Source: Pseudanabaenaceae cyanobacterium SKYG29
GTDB lineage: Bacteria > Cyanobacteriota > Cyanobacteriia > Pseudanabaenales > Pseudanabaenaceae
Length of the DNA: 64,000 nt
Assembly (NCBI GenBank): GCA_025055675.1
Contig: JANWWT010000005.1
Coordinates: 177,763 to 241,762, forward strand
Direction of reading: 5' to 3'
Shown: piece by piece, positions 9,752 through 22,079 of the stretch
Numbering within the stretch: the stretch's first letter is position 1
Layout of the letters: every line of letters starts with the position of its first letter
Translations under genes and position numbers: made by a program
The notes under the pieces: generated by a model
Databases searched by the model: none
What the model was told of the DNA's origin: nothing
Seen by the model: the letters and a program-made list of their open reading frames with translations, nothing else

Positions 9752-9814
9752 GCGGGAACGCGAGTTTCCGTTCACTCCTCACACCACTTCCCGTCCAGCA
9801 ATGGACGGTTTCTT
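9752..9814 (+). ncRNA. yfr1: Yfr1 small regulatory RNA
   Basis: The stretch 9774-9784 reads ACTCCTCACAC, the invariant single-stranded core of Yfr1. On its 5' side 9753-9758 pairs with 9765-9770 (CGGGAA with TTTCCG, one G-U). On its 3' side 9791-9797 pairs perfectly with 9802-9808 (CCGTCCA with TGGACGG, GCAA loop), followed by TTTCTT: an intrinsic terminator. This is the published Yfr1 layout, and Yfr1 lies just upstream of trxA in many cyanobacteria, as here. It is known as a trans-acting RNA that base-pairs with mRNAs, including those of outer-membrane proteins. A TACAAT at 9738-9743 is a fitting -10 box. The end points are estimates. Confidence 0.93.
9791..9814 (+). terminator. Rho-independent terminator of Yfr1
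   Basis: A perfect 7-bp stem with a GCAA tetraloop is followed by TTTCTT. Only the plus strand has the T tail. It ends Yfr1 and also keeps upstream transcription out of trxA. Confidence 0.9.
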
Positions 9815-9835
9815 ACTCTAAAGGGGGAGAACAAC

Positions 9836-9844
9836 TGATATACT
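9836..9844 (+). promoter_or_regulatory. Probable trxA-pyrR promoter (extended -10)
   Basis: TGATATACT is an extended -10 element (TGN followed by TATACT) placed after the Yfr1 terminator and 26 bases before the trxA ATG. No good -35 box is seen at 17 bp, as expected of extended -10 promoters. Confidence 0.5.
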
Positions 9845-9870
9845 CGGAGAGAAGTGTTAGGTCTAGGTAA

Positions 9871-10193
9871 ATGTCAGCAGCAGTTCCTGTAACCGATGCC
9901 TCCTTTGAGGAGGATGTACTCAAAAGCGAAATTCCTGTCCTGGTAGATTTTTGGGCACCCTGGTGTGGTCCCTGCCGCATGGTGGCTCCTGTGGTGGACG
10001 AAATTGCCGAACAGTATGACGGGAAAATCAAGGTGGTCAAACTTAATACCGATGAAAACCCTAAAATCGCCAGTGAGTACGGTATTCGTAGTATTCCCAC
10101 TCTAATGCTCTTCAAGGACGGCCAAAAAGTCGATACGGTGGTGGGGGCAGTACCTAAAGCAACCCTGGCAAACACGATCGAAAAATATCTCTA

Positions 10194-10194
<1 letters not shown>
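9871..10194 (+). CDS. trxA: Thioredoxin, m-type TrxA
   Basis: A 107-residue single-domain thioredoxin. The active site WCGPC lies at 31-35 (Cys32, Cys35), within the hallmark [15 protein letters not shown]; the cis-proline loop is in RSIPTLMLF. In cyanobacteria this type carries electrons from ferredoxin-thioredoxin reductase to Calvin-cycle and antioxidant enzymes. It follows Yfr1, as in many cyanobacteria, and its TAA stop shares a base with the pyrR ATG, so the two are cotranscribed. Confidence 0.97.
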
Positions 10195-13078
<2,884 letters not shown>

Positions 13079-13123
13079 ACTCTTCTGTAAAATTGCCATA
13101 GTATTAGTTCCGTACTAGCAAAC

Positions 13124-13522
13124 ATGTGGCGCAATTTTATTCTAGGCACTTTGCTATGGATAGGCGGTGCATTTGCCCAATCCCCCATAGCTAAACCCTA
13201 CGCCCTGACCTGCATTGGTAACGATACAGAACTGAAGATTAACTATTTCGTCAGATGGGGGGCAGGGGAATGGCAGCGGGTCAGTGTGGCACCCCAGAAA
13301 TGGATGTGGCATACCTGGACTTACACCAAAGAAGCTTCCTCACCAGAATTGCTGATTCGCTTTGATGCTGACTTGACACAGGGACAGACCTGGATTGTTG
13401 CTCCCTTAGAAAAATACGCTTCCCCTAGTCGGGGGCAGGCGGGGGATTGCGAAAAGTTTGGTAGACGCTATCAGTTTCGGCGCATAGACAAGGATTTGCT
13501 AGAACTGATCTCCCTCGATTAA
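13124..13522 (+). CDS. Small secreted protein of unknown function
   Basis: I do not recognise this 132-residue protein. A hydrophobic start ending in IGGAFAQ looks like a signal peptide with AxA-type cleavage near residue 19. The mature part is rich in Trp and aromatic residues (WQRVSVAPQKWMWHTWTY), contains two Cys (CIGND and DCEKFG) that could form a disulfide, and reads as a small beta-rich domain. It lies in the same direction between crtB and rpiA, with gaps of 45 and 30 bases. Confidence 0.7.
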   Translation: MWRNFILGTLLWIGGAFAQSPIAKPYALTCIGNDTELKINYFVRWGAGEWQRVSVAPQKWMWHTWTYTKEASSPELLIRFDADLTQGQTWIVAPLEKYASPSRGQAGDCEKFGRRYQFRRIDKDLLELISLD

Positions 13523-13552
13523 GATATTTGATGGTCTATTTGGTGCATATTT

Positions 13553-14257
13553 ATGAGTCTGTCTACTACCGCTCTCAAGCAAAAAGTTGGCATTGCTGCT
13601 GCCCAGAGAGTGACCTCGGGTATGGTTGTCGGTCTGGGCACGGGTTCCACTACTGCCTTTGCCATCGAGGAGATCGGGCGCAGACTCAAAGCGGGGGCAA
13701 TTAAAGATGTAGTAGGCGTACCCACTTCTTTTCAGGCTAGTGTTTTAGCCAAGCAGTACGGCATTCCCTTGGTGACTTTAGATGATGTCAGTGGTGTAGA
13801 TTTAGCTATCGATGGGGCTGATGAAGTTGACCCCCAGAAAAATTTGATCAAGGGCGGTGGTGCTGCCCATACTCGGGAAAAGATTATTGATTATTTGGCA
13901 AAACAGTTTATTGTGATTGTCGATCAGTCTAAATTAGTCGATCGTTTGGGTTCTACCTACCCCGTACCGATCGAGGTAATTCCGATGGCAGTGACACCGG
14001 TTATGCGAGCTATTACTGCCCTAGGAGGCAAGCCTGAACTGCGGTTAGGTGTCAAAAAAGATGGTCCTATTATCACCGACCAGGGTAACTTTGTTATCGA
14101 TGCCATGTTTGCGGACATTCCCAATCCAGGGGAGTTAGAAAAGACCCTCAACAACATTCCTGGTGTGGTGGAAAATGGGCTATTTGTAGGAGCAGCAGAT
14201 GTCATTTTAGTGGGGGAGGAGCAAAACGGCACAGCGGTTGTGCGGGAAATTGTTTGA
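13553..14257 (+). CDS. rpiA: Ribose-5-phosphate isomerase A
   Basis: Interconverts ribose-5-phosphate and ribulose-5-phosphate, serving the Calvin and pentose phosphate cycles in the cytosol. The RpiA signatures are all present: [16 protein letters not shown] near 24-39, [11 protein letters not shown] near 83-93 and [13 protein letters not shown] directly after, which together hold the active-site Asp, Lys and Glu. The 234-residue length is standard. Confidence 0.97.
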   Translation: MSLSTTALKQKVGIAAAQRVTSGMVVGLGTGSTTAFAIEEIGRRLKAGAIKDVVGVPTSFQASVLAKQYGIPLVTLDDVSGVDLAIDGADEVDPQKNLIKGGGAAHTREKIIDYLAKQFIVIVDQSKLVDRLGSTYPVPIEVIPMAVTPVMRAITALGGKPELRLGVKKDGPIITDQGNFVIDAMFADIPNPGELEKTLNNIPGVVENGLFVGAADVILVGEEQNGTAVVREIV

Positions 14258-14372
14258 GGCGGTAAAATAAATAACAAAGGAAATCCCTACTGGGGTAATT
14301 CGGTTTTCTACCCACCCCATTTCTATCTGTATGTCACACTATAGTTGTCACAGAAAAACTTAGGAGTGACCT

Positions 14373-14681
14373 ATGTTTGATCATACTGACCCTAATGTCC
14401 AAAATCCCCTCCTTGCCTATTTGCGGCAACAGTCGCCGGAAACCCTAGAGGCAATTGCCCGTTCTGTATCGCCAGAGGTGCGCCAGATTATTGCCCAAAA
14501 TGTGCAAAATATGTTGGGGGTATTGCCGGAGCAGCATTTCCACGTCAGTATTTCCACCGATCGGGAGAATTTGGCAGGGATGCTAGGTTCAGCCATGATG
14601 ACGGGTTACTTTTTAAGCCAGATGGAAACACGCATGAAGCTCGATCGCTGTCTGCAGGCAACTGCTGACCATGATTCCTAG
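14373..14681 (+). CDS. DUF760 family protein
   Basis: A 102-residue soluble protein resembling DUF760, a family confined to cyanobacteria and plastids. The pattern PLLAYLRQQSPETLEAIARSV followed by HVSISTDRENLAGMLGSAMMTGYFL is what I base this on. The plastid relatives are unassigned or linked to chloroplast protein turnover; nothing here adds function. TAGGAGTG just before the ATG is a good ribosome-binding site. The last 11 bases overlap ftsX, so the two are probably cotranscribed. Confidence 0.75.
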   Translation: MFDHTDPNVQNPLLAYLRQQSPETLEAIARSVSPEVRQIIAQNVQNMLGVLPEQHFHVSISTDRENLAGMLGSAMMTGYFLSQMETRMKLDRCLQATADHDS

Positions 14682-15552
14682 GGCGCAGTGGTATAAACTC
14701 CTTTATATTTGCCAAGAGACAGGGCGCGCCTATTGCCAGGGGGGCTGGATGAACTGGGCAGCAACCTTGACGCTGACTTTGATGTTGTTTTTGCTGGGGC
14801 TGAGTTATCTCGCCCGTTTAGAGTTGGGCTATTTACTCCAGAGTATCGGCAATGCCCTTGATATAACTGCCTACGTGCAGCCTGGCGTTGACCCCCAGCT
14901 AGTCCAGTCCCAGGTGAGTTTGTGGACGGAAGTGCAGGCAGTAACGATCGTGTCCAAGGAACTAGCTTGGCAACAACTGTTACATGATTTAGGACAACTA
15001 GCTGCTGAAACCAATGCCCTCTTGGGGGAAAATCCGCTGTTGGATGGCTTAAAAATTTCTGTTAGTAACTCCCAACTGGTACCCCAGGTAATCGATCGCC
15101 TGACTCACTTAGAGGCAGTGGATAGTGTGTGGTATCCCCAAAACCTGATGCGCCAACTGGAAGTTTTACAGCAAGCCTTGGGCAGAGTGAGTAGTATTGC
15201 TATCACTGTACTGGCAGCAATTGCTATTACCGTTACTTACACAACAATTCGGCTGGTCAGTTTATCCCGCACTACGGAGATGGAAATTATGGCTTTAGTG
15301 GGAGCCTCCCCCCGCTGGATTTATGCCCCTGCTCTGTGTCAGGGTTTGGGCTTTGGTATGGGGGCTGTGGTGCTGGCTACTATTCTCCTAGGAGTCAGTC
15401 GCCTTGCCGTAGGTCAGTGGCTCCACCAGTGGCATATAGACCTTGCTCCCCTCTCCTTGGGCTTATCCCCTCTCCTGTTTGCCCTATTTGGCATCAGTGT
15501 AGCCACGATCGGTACCTGCTTCAGTTTACTTGAAATGCGTGGGCAGAGATGA
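14671..15552 (+). CDS. ftsX: Cell division protein FtsX
   Basis: A 293-residue membrane protein with the FtsX topology: one helix near 28-50, an external domain with the family stretch DITAYVQPGVDPQLV and LLGENPLLDGLKI, then three C-terminal helices. FtsX forms an ABC-type complex with FtsE that activates peptidoglycan hydrolases at the septum. ftsE is not adjacent, which is usual in cyanobacteria. The end overlaps the convergent gene at 15521-15895 by 32 bases. Confidence 0.9.
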   Translation: MIPRAQWYKLLYICQETGRAYCQGGWMNWAATLTLTLMLFLLGLSYLARLELGYLLQSIGNALDITAYVQPGVDPQLVQSQVSLWTEVQAVTIVSKELAWQQLLHDLGQLAAETNALLGENPLLDGLKISVSNSQLVPQVIDRLTHLEAVDSVWYPQNLMRQLEVLQQALGRVSSIAITVLAAIAITVTYTTIRLVSLSRTTEMEIMALVGASPRWIYAPALCQGLGFGMGAVVLATILLGVSRLAVGQWLHQWHIDLAPLSLGLSPLLFALFGISVATIGTCFSLLEMRGQR

Positions 15553-15895
15553 TTGGATATGCTTTGCCGAGGGCTTGGTGAAATTGCTCTGTGACCGCTT
15601 GCACCTTGCTTAGAGGAATAGCTTTCCACTCTTGGTAGGAATGCCAACGGACTAACACAATCAAACGACTTTTATTCTGTCTATCAACCCAAATCTCTTT
15701 TCCCAGAAAGCCAGGGTACTGCCGCAAAAACTTATCCCAGATCAAGCGGTCTTGTTTGATAAATTCCGCCTGCTCCCCAGGCGGCACCTGGAACTCTAGC
15801 CACTCAATTGTAATTGCCAAAGCAGGGGAGATACCAGCCATAAATATACAAAGAATTAGTAGCAGGGAGAGGAGTGCGTTAGCAATTTTTAGCAT
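15521..15895 (-). CDS. Secreted TIGR03792-type protein (dimeric alpha-beta barrel-like)
   Basis: A 124-residue protein with a clear signal peptide (leucine-rich core, then GISPALA near residue 27). The rest, with IEWLEFQVPPGEQAEFIKQD, YPGFLGKEIWVD and VLVRWHSYQEWKAI, resembles TIGR03792, a cyanobacterial family related to antibiotic-biosynthesis monooxygenase-like ferredoxin folds. No catalytic function is established. It may lie in the periplasm or thylakoid lumen. Confidence 0.75.
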   Translation of the reverse strand: MLKIANALLSLLLILCIFMAGISPALAITIEWLEFQVPPGEQAEFIKQDRLIWDKFLRQYPGFLGKEIWVDRQNKSRLIVLVRWHSYQEWKAIPLSKVQAVTEQFHQALGKAYPIISAHAFQVN

Positions 15896-15927
15896 GGGGT
15901 AATTGCAGATAAAAATCCTTCTTTGCT

Positions 15928-16332
15928 CTAGATTGCTGTGAGGGGCTCAGGTTCCCATACCTCCCCATACTCTTCTTTTAGTTTCTGCCAATGCTCAATC
16001 TGTCCTGGGGCATACTCCCCTGGTTTACCCCACTGTAGAAAAATACTCAGGTCTGGTTCCCCCTGTGCATTTAAGAGGCGAATGATGTAGGTTGGAAAGT
16101 TGCCCCGCTTAGCCTCCCCCTGCTCAAATTTGACAGTTTTGATGCGATCGATATTGAGGTGAAATTCAAAATCCTCCGTGTGCATGTTGGCATATTTGCC
16201 CTTGGGAAGTTCAACATAGTACAGTTTTTGGATGACCGTGCGCACCTCCAGGACTGCTCCCCCATTGGTACAAATTAAGCGGACTAAACCGAGGTCAGCA
16301 CAGGATTCCAAGAAAGATTTGAGATTAGCCAT
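15928..16332 (-). CDS. Possible ChuX/HutX-like heme-binding protein
   Basis: A 134-residue soluble protein without signal peptide. The central part ([18 protein letters not shown], then [21 protein letters not shown]) has the look of the HutX/ChuX/HemS fold, whose members bind heme or related tetrapyrroles. This rests on my reading of the pattern and not on an alignment. It is divergent from recA with a 72-base gap. If heme-binding is wrong, it is a conserved hypothetical. Confidence 0.6.
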   Translation of the reverse strand: MANLKSFLESCADLGLVRLICTNGGAVLEVRTVIQKLYYVELPKGKYANMHTEDFEFHLNIDRIKTVKFEQGEAKRGNFPTYIIRLLNAQGEPDLSIFLQWGKPGEYAPGQIEHWQKLKEEYGEVWEPEPLTAI

Positions 16333-16404
16333 AAGCTTGCCACCGTGGGTAGGAGAATTTTAACCTATGTGCGACAATTTAGAGACGATTTGTCTCGGCA
16401 GTTT

Positions 16405-17508
16405 ATGGCACGCCCTCTCTCCAAAAACTCCTCCCCCCGTAAAGAACCAGATAATGATCGGCAGAAAGCCCTCAACCAAGTCCTAGAAAAAATTGAGAAG
16501 GAATTTGGCAAGGGGGCAATCATGCGCCTAGGGGACGCTAAACAAATGGTAGTAGAAACTGTGTCCAGTGGTGCCCTGACCCTTGACCTGGCCTTGGGGG
16601 GTGGCTATCCCAAGGGGCGCATCGTGGAAATCTACGGACCCGAAAGCTCTGGCAAAACTACCTTGGTTCTCCATGCCATTGCGGAGATACAGCGCCAGGG
16701 AGGCACAGCAGCCTTTGTGGATGCTGAACACGCCCTTGACCCCGTCTATGCCGAGCGCCTGGGGGTAGATGTGGCAAATTTGATTGTCTCCCAGCCTGAC
16801 AATGGGGAAATGGCCTTAGAAATCGTCGATCAGTTAGTGCGATCGATGGCAGTGGATATAATTGCAGTGGACTCGGTAGCAGCATTGGTGCCCAGGGCAG
16901 AAATTGAAGGGGAGATGGGAGATGCCCATGTCGGTCTCCAGGCACGCCTGATGAGCCAGGCATTGCGGAAAATTACCGGCAACATCGCCCAGTCTAACTG
17001 TATTGTGGTGTTTCTCAACCAGTTACGGCAAAAAATTGGTACCGTGGGCTACGGGCCCAATGAGACCACCACAGGCGGTACAGCCCTGAAATTCTATGCC
17101 TCCGTGCGCCTGGATATTCGCCGCAAAGAAACCCTTAAGAAAGGGAATGAGGAATATGGGATTAGGGTGAGAGTGAAGGTGGCAAAAAACAAAGTTGCTC
17201 CCCCCTTTCGTATTGCTGAGTTTGACATTATCTTTGGCAAGGGCATTTCCACCAAAGGTTGCGTGCTAGATTTAGCCGAGGAATTGAAGATTGTCAGCCG
17301 TAAGGGAGCTTGGTATAGTTACAAAGGCGAAAACATCGCCCAAGGCAGAGACAATGCCATCAAGTTCCTGGAAACCAATCCCGCGGTGTGCCAGGAAATC
17401 GAAGACCAGGTCAGGCAACAAATTAGTGAGGGTGCCATTATCTCTGTTACCAAAACTAGTGTAGAGGACGAAACAGGAGAAGATGAAGAACCCACGGCAG
17501 AATTCTAA
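16405..17508 (+). CDS. recA: Recombinase RecA
   Basis: ATP-dependent strand-exchange protein for homologous recombination and the SOS response. Walker [10 protein letters not shown] lies at 78-86, the core starts with [14 protein letters not shown], and the L2 region NQLRQKIG plus the acidic C-tail ([15 protein letters not shown]) are normal. The frame is open to a GTG at 16345, but the ATG at 16405 gives 367 residues, close to the family length, so I prefer it. No LexA box is evident upstream. The stop region overlaps the next gene by 26 bases. Confidence 0.97.
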   Translation: MARPLSKNSSPRKEPDNDRQKALNQVLEKIEKEFGKGAIMRLGDAKQMVVETVSSGALTLDLALGGGYPKGRIVEIYGPESSGKTTLVLHAIAEIQRQGGTAAFVDAEHALDPVYAERLGVDVANLIVSQPDNGEMALEIVDQLVRSMAVDIIAVDSVAALVPRAEIEGEMGDAHVGLQARLMSQALRKITGNIAQSNCIVVFLNQLRQKIGTVGYGPNETTTGGTALKFYASVRLDIRRKETLKKGNEEYGIRVRVKVAKNKVAPPFRIAEFDIIFGKGISTKGCVLDLAEELKIVSRKGAWYSYKGENIAQGRDNAIKFLETNPAVCQEIEDQVRQQISEGAIISVTKTSVEDETGEDEEPTAEF

Positions 17509-18214
17509 ACGCCTATTTACTGATTTCGATGGTCCTTTGATGGATGTGTCAGAACGGTACTACCAAGTCTATCTCTACTGCCTGCACCAGGTACGCCTGC
17601 CCCAGCAACCGATCGTGCAAATGACCAAGGAAGAGTTCTGGTCAGCCAAACGGGCACAGGTACCAGAGTGGAAAATTGGCTGGGAATCGGGTCTGACTTT
17701 GCCAGGACAAGCAGAGGACTTTGCCCGCCTGCGCAGTGAAACAGTCCATTCCGAGCCTTTCTTTAAGTACGATCGGTTATACGATTTTGCTATCCCTGCT
17801 CTGGAAAGGTTACAAGCCCATGGCTTTGACTTAGCGGTAATGACTATGCGCCGCCAAAAGGAATTATTCCCCATCCTCAATCAGTTCAACTTGGGCAGAT
17901 TTTTCGCCACCGATCACATTTTCTGCCTCAGGGATGACTACAAAAAAACCGGCGATACCAAGGACAAACCCAAACTGATGGAAAAAGCCATTGCCACCCT
18001 CCCCCCCGTGGAAGAACAGTGGATTGTGGGGGATACAGAAGCCGATATAATCGCCGGCAAACGGTACGGGATAAAAACGATCGCTATCCTCTCAGGCATA
18101 CGTAACGAGCACCAACTGGCTCTGCATCAACCCGACTGCATTAAGGCAGACCTGTGGGCAGCGGCAGAAGAACTGACAGCAGCACCCATCTATAATAAAA
18201 TTGGAGCAAATTGA
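17483..18214 (+). CDS. HAD family hydrolase
   Basis: A 243-residue haloacid-dehalogenase-like phosphatase. Motif I is [10 protein letters not shown], where the first Asp would be the nucleophile; motif II is LAVMTMRR; motif IV is [23 protein letters not shown]. The layout resembles phosphoglycolate phosphatase/Gph relatives, but the helical cap is divergent and the substrate is open. The ATG lies within the recA 3' end, and there is a short gap to the LysR gene, so expression with recA is likely. Confidence 0.85.
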   Translation: MKNPRQNSKRLFTDFDGPLMDVSERYYQVYLYCLHQVRLPQQPIVQMTKEEFWSAKRAQVPEWKIGWESGLTLPGQAEDFARLRSETVHSEPFFKYDRLYDFAIPALERLQAHGFDLAVMTMRRQKELFPILNQFNLGRFFATDHIFCLRDDYKKTGDTKDKPKLMEKAIATLPPVEEQWIVGDTEADIIAGKRYGIKTIAILSGIRNEHQLALHQPDCIKADLWAAAEELTAAPIYNKIGAN

Positions 18215-18237
18215 CCACTATTCATAACTAATTATCT

Positions 18238-19218
18238 ATGGCACCATACTCCGAGGGACAAATTTTGCATCATGCCACCCTCCATCAGTTGCAGGTTTTT
18301 GAAGTGGCAGCGAGGCATCGCAGTTTTACCAGAGCGGCAGAGGAGTTATTTTTGACCCAGCCCACTGTATCGATGCAGATTAAACAATTGAGCAAAGCAG
18401 TGGGATTACCTCTATTTGAGCAGGTAGGCAAACGTCTATTTTTGACGGATGCGGGGGAAGACCTCTACGCCACTTGCAATCGTATTTTTGAGGAACTGGC
18501 AGAGTTCGAGATGAAGGTAGCGGACATGAAGGGCATGAAGCAGGGGCGATTGAAGTTGGGGGTTGTTACCACTGCTAACTATGTCATTCCCCGTCTATTG
18601 GGTCCCTTTTGCCACCGCTACCCTGGGATTCAGGTCTCCTTGAACGTCACCAACCATGACCGCTTAGTCGATCGCATCCAGGAAAATCGGGACGACCTCT
18701 ACATTATGAGTCATGTCCCACCCCAGTTAGAGTTGCAGTCCTATCACTTTATTGAGAATCCCCTCGTGGTACTTGCCCACCGGGACCATCCCCTGGTGAA
18801 AGAAAGAAATATTCCCCTAGAGCGCCTGGCGCAGGAATCTTTTATCATGCGGGAAGCGGGTTCCTATACCAGACGCAGTGTGCAAAAGTTATTTGACCAA
18901 TATGGTCTCACTATTAATATTAAGATGGAATTTGACAGTAATGAAGCGATCAAACAGGCGATGGCAGGGGGCATGGGTGTTTCCGTATTATCCCTGCACA
19001 CCTTGGCTTTGGAGGGGGCTTCGGGGCAATTAGCTATTTTAGATGTGGAGCATTTCCCCATTCAAAATCAATGGTATGTCTGTCACATTGCGGGCAAACA
19101 AATTTCGGTGATTGCCCAAACTTTTCTGCAATTTCTGCAAACGGAAGGACGCAAAATAGCCCAACAGACTTTGGCGGCAACCAGGGGGGAAGAGTTAGTA
19201 ACAGCTAATGCTAGCTAG
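18238..19218 (+). CDS. LysR-type regulator of the RbcR/CmpR group
   Basis: A 326-residue LysR protein. The winged helix at about 12-75 contains FTRAAEELFLTQPTVSMQIKQL, the block typical of the Calvin-cycle and carbon-uptake regulators CbbR, RbcR and CmpR. The effector domain from about 95 (GRLKLGVVTTANYVIPRLLG) is also of this type. In cyanobacteria this group senses carbon or redox status (2-phosphoglycolate, RuBP or 2-oxoglutarate) and controls rbc, cmp, sbt or ndh genes. Which paralogue this is cannot be settled from sequence. Its last 11 bases overlap the antiporter gene, suggesting coupling. Confidence 0.88.
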   Translation: MAPYSEGQILHHATLHQLQVFEVAARHRSFTRAAEELFLTQPTVSMQIKQLSKAVGLPLFEQVGKRLFLTDAGEDLYATCNRIFEELAEFEMKVADMKGMKQGRLKLGVVTTANYVIPRLLGPFCHRYPGIQVSLNVTNHDRLVDRIQENRDDLYIMSHVPPQLELQSYHFIENPLVVLAHRDHPLVKERNIPLERLAQESFIMREAGSYTRRSVQKLFDQYGLTINIKMEFDSNEAIKQAMAGGMGVSVLSLHTLALEGASGQLAILDVEHFPIQNQWYVCHIAGKQISVIAQTFLQFLQTEGRKIAQQTLAATRGEELVTANAS

Positions 19219-20830
19219 TGTTCTCCTGATTTTGGGTTTGGGGTTTCTAGGGGGACAAATTGCGAGACGATCGGGGTTGCCACCCCTCTTTGCCATGATC
19301 ATTGTGGGCATATTTTTACAATCCTTGATTGACCCCGCGGTGATTGCTGCTGCTCGCGATTTAAGGATAGTGGCGGTTTGTATTATCTTGATGAAGGCAG
19401 GTCTGGGGTTAGATGCAGAAAAGCTAGTCCAACAGGGAACGGTTGCCCTCCGTTTAGGTTTTTTACCCGCTACCTTAGAAGCGATTGTCGTAGGCATTAT
19501 TGCCGTAGCTTTATTTCAATTTGACTGGCTCAACGGCTTACTCTTGGGATGCATTATAGGAGCAGAATCCCCTGCTGTGATTGTCCCTGGTATGCTGCGC
19601 CTGAAAAGTTTGGGCTGGGGGGTAGAAAAGGGGATTCCCGATGCCATTTTAACTGGTAGTGCCTTATCTGACGTACTGTTGTTGTTAGTATTTAACCTGC
19701 TGCTGGGCATTTTAACCCGATCGGACCAAGGGAACCTGGTGCTGCCAGGGGGAATTACATTGACGAGTTGGCAGGTTTTACCTATCCAAGTGATAGGGCA
19801 AATTGGGCTGGGCATAGGTTTAGGTTATATAGTTGCCCGTATGGTGGTGTTCCTGCTATCCCGCCAGCGCTGGGCAGAAAATGTAGTACAGGAAACAATC
19901 GTTACTTTTTGTTTTGCCCTGGGTTTGGTTATTGCTGCGGAAAAATTCCCCTTCTATTCTGGCTATTTAGCGGTGATGGCATTGGGGTTTTTCCTGATTG
20001 AGTTAGACCGACCCCTAGCTCGGACAATTCGATCGGGGTTTGACAGTTTGTGGACAGTAGCGGAGATATTTTTGTTTGTCTTTTTAGGGACAGCAATTGA
20101 TTTATCTATTCTGGGCAAAGTATTTCTGTCGGGCATTGTTCTACTGCTGGTCAGTACCCTGGTGGGACGGGGGTTAGGCTGGTGGCTCTCTACCCAGGGC
20201 AGTAACTGGAACTGGCGGGAGCGTCTTTTTTTGTTACCAGCCAATTCCGCTAAAGCGACAGTACAAGCGGCGTTGGGAGCTATCCCTCTCAGTTACGGCA
20301 TTAGGGGCGGTGATACTATGCTTGCCCTGGCTGCCCTCTCCATTTTGGTCACTGCTCCCCTAGGTGCCTGGGCAATTCCCACATTTGCGCCCCGTCTCCT
20401 GCAAAAAGGAGAAGTTGACCCCACTAAAGTTGCGGTCAATCGCAAAGTTACCTTCCTCTGCGCCGTGGATTTGTCGGAGGTGACCCCGATCGTGCTGGCT
20501 AAAACCGCGGAACTTGCCCGCCGCGCTGATGGCAGAGTGATTGTCCTCCATGTACCCCAGGAAGGAACGAACTACGAAGCTATTCTCACCCCTTGGCTGG
20601 AGAGCAATCTGGGCGACATTCGCTATCAATTGATTACTCCCTATGGGGTCGTCCCTGAAGTGATTCTGCGTACTGCCCAGGAGTATGGTGTGGACGAAAT
20701 CATCATGGGCAAGGGGCAGCACAGTGCTTTAGTGGGTTCTGTGTCCCAGGCAGTCCTTGAAGCCAGTCCCATTCCCGTAATTGTCGTCACTCTGCCAGAC
20801 CCAACGCCCGTAACATCCCCAACAACTTGA
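19208..20830 (+). CDS. Cation/proton antiporter with C-terminal universal stress domain
   Basis: Residues 1-390 are a CPA-type exchanger with about 12 hydrophobic segments (start LLILGLGFLGGQIARRSGLPPL; later IIGAESPAVIVPGM, with acidic residues buried in helices). From about 415 to 530 a soluble UspA-like domain follows (KVTFLCAVDLSEVTP, then MGKGQHSALVGSVSQAVLEASPIPVIVV, whose GxxxxS/T pattern suits nucleotide binding). Such fusions may couple Na+/H+ or K+/H+ exchange to nucleotide or stress status. The overlap with the LysR gene hints at a link with carbon or pH control. The end overlaps menF by 44 bases. Confidence 0.87.
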   Translation: MLASVLLILGLGFLGGQIARRSGLPPLFAMIIVGIFLQSLIDPAVIAAARDLRIVAVCIILMKAGLGLDAEKLVQQGTVALRLGFLPATLEAIVVGIIAVALFQFDWLNGLLLGCIIGAESPAVIVPGMLRLKSLGWGVEKGIPDAILTGSALSDVLLLLVFNLLLGILTRSDQGNLVLPGGITLTSWQVLPIQVIGQIGLGIGLGYIVARMVVFLLSRQRWAENVVQETIVTFCFALGLVIAAEKFPFYSGYLAVMALGFFLIELDRPLARTIRSGFDSLWTVAEIFLFVFLGTAIDLSILGKVFLSGIVLLLVSTLVGRGLGWWLSTQGSNWNWRERLFLLPANSAKATVQAALGAIPLSYGIRGGDTMLALAALSILVTAPLGAWAIPTFAPRLLQKGEVDPTKVAVNRKVTFLCAVDLSEVTPIVLAKTAELARRADGRVIVLHVPQEGTNYEAILTPWLESNLGDIRYQLITPYGVVPEVILRTAQEYGVDEIIMGKGQHSALVGSVSQAVLEASPIPVIVVTLPDPTPVTSPTT

Positions 20831-22079
20831 GATTAGTTTCCTCCCATTCCTTTTCTACTTGGGAATCCCGCACAATTCCTGCCCCCGCAAACAACTTGAC
20901 CCGATTGCCACTGACATAGCCCGATCGGATGGCCACAGCAAACTCCCCCTCCCCCCATCCATTGACCCAACCAATGGGAGCAGCATAGCTCTCCCTGTCC
21001 CAAGGCTCACCCTGGGCGATAAATTGCAATGCTCTATCTTTGGGTTTGCCCCCCACAGCTGCGGTTGGGTGGAGCGCCGCCAACAGTTGAAAAACATCCA
21101 GCCAAGATGTAGTTAGCCACTGCCCCTGAAGGGGAGTATAAAGATGTTGCAAATCTCGCAACTCCTTGATGCGGGGGGAAGGAATATCTGCCACCGCTGC
21201 CCCCACCGATCGATAGGCAGACAGAATAGAGTCGATGACAATTTGGTGTTCCTGCATATCCTTTTTACTTTGCAACAGAGCCTCCCCGCGCCTACTCGAA
21301 CCAGCTAGGGCATCACTGCTCAACCATAGGCGGTCTTGTTGCCAGCGAAATTGCAACAACATCTCCGGCGTTGCTCCTACAAACGTTCTGCCCCCCTTGC
21401 CCTCCAGGAGAAACAGTGTACAATCCTCGCTGACTGCCCCCAGTTGCTGCAACAAACCAAAGGGACAAAAAGGCTCAGTACCTACCACCTCCACTGCCCT
21501 GGACAGCACCACTTTTACCAACTCCTCCCGCTCTATTGCTGCCAAAGCCTGCTTGACAATTTGGCACCAGGGCACAAAGTCATTGACCACAACCTGGGCA
21601 GAGCCACCCCCCACTGTCAACTTTTTAGCTACCCCTTGGCGGAGCAGTTTTAAGCGCGACTGCAAGCGCTCCACCACTGTCTGCCAACTGCTTCTGGGCA
21701 ATACCCATTCCCACAGCAACAACTGCTCATCCTTCACTAGCCATTGGGGCAACCACAAGCAGGACTCCCCTCCCTGCCTAAAAGACAGATACCCTATCCA
21801 GTAGGGCGGACAGGACCCCTGCCACTGCCCTGTCAGTGCCTCAATTGAGTGTCGCCAATCCTGTAATCCGCCCCCCGCCAACGCCCATAACTGTCCCCCC
21901 CCCGCCAGATAGTGTTTTCCCCTTTGCCAAATAAACCGCTTGTCCGTCCTTTGCGCTGCTACAAAACTGATGACATCCCCTATGGTATAGTTTTCCGTAT
22001 AATTTACTAAAACCTTACAATTGTGCCTTTGCGCTTTCTCCCATGCCCAACGCACTACCTCTACCAAATCAGGATTCAT
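20787..22079 (-). CDS. menF: Isochorismate synthase
   Basis: Converts chorismate to isochorismate, the entry to phylloquinone (vitamin K1), the photosystem I secondary acceptor. The 430-residue protein has the chorismate-binding domain in its C-terminal half: VKVVLSRAVEV, then the family block LHPTAAVGGKPKDRAL, IGWVNGWGEGEFAVAIRSG, and the Mg-binding end FAGAGIVRDSQVEKEWEET. The overlap with the antiporter 3' end is in convergent orientation. Confidence 0.93.
   Translation of the reverse strand: MNPDLVEVVRWAWEKAQRHNCKVLVNYTENYTIGDVISFVAAQRTDKRFIWQRGKHYLAGGGQLWALAGGGLQDWRHSIEALTGQWQGSCPPYWIGYLSFRQGGESCLWLPQWLVKDEQLLLWEWVLPRSSWQTVVERLQSRLKLLRQGVAKKLTVGGGSAQVVVNDFVPWCQIVKQALAAIEREELVKVVLSRAVEVVGTEPFCPFGLLQQLGAVSEDCTLFLLEGKGGRTFVGATPEMLLQFRWQQDRLWLSSDALAGSSRRGEALLQSKKDMQEHQIVIDSILSAYRSVGAAVADIPSPRIKELRDLQHLYTPLQGQWLTTSWLDVFQLLAALHPTAAVGGKPKDRALQFIAQGEPWDRESYAAPIGWVNGWGEGEFAVAIRSGYVSGNRVKLFAGAGIVRDSQVEKEWEETNLKLLGMLRALGLAE

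Noticed and set aside
9813..10175. Minus-strand frame opposite trxA
   Set aside because: It is antisense to an unmistakable thioredoxin and encodes no recognisable domain.
16345..16404. Longer RecA starting at a GTG
   Set aside because: The extra 20 residues are not a RecA N-terminus and the ATG at 16405 fits the family length.
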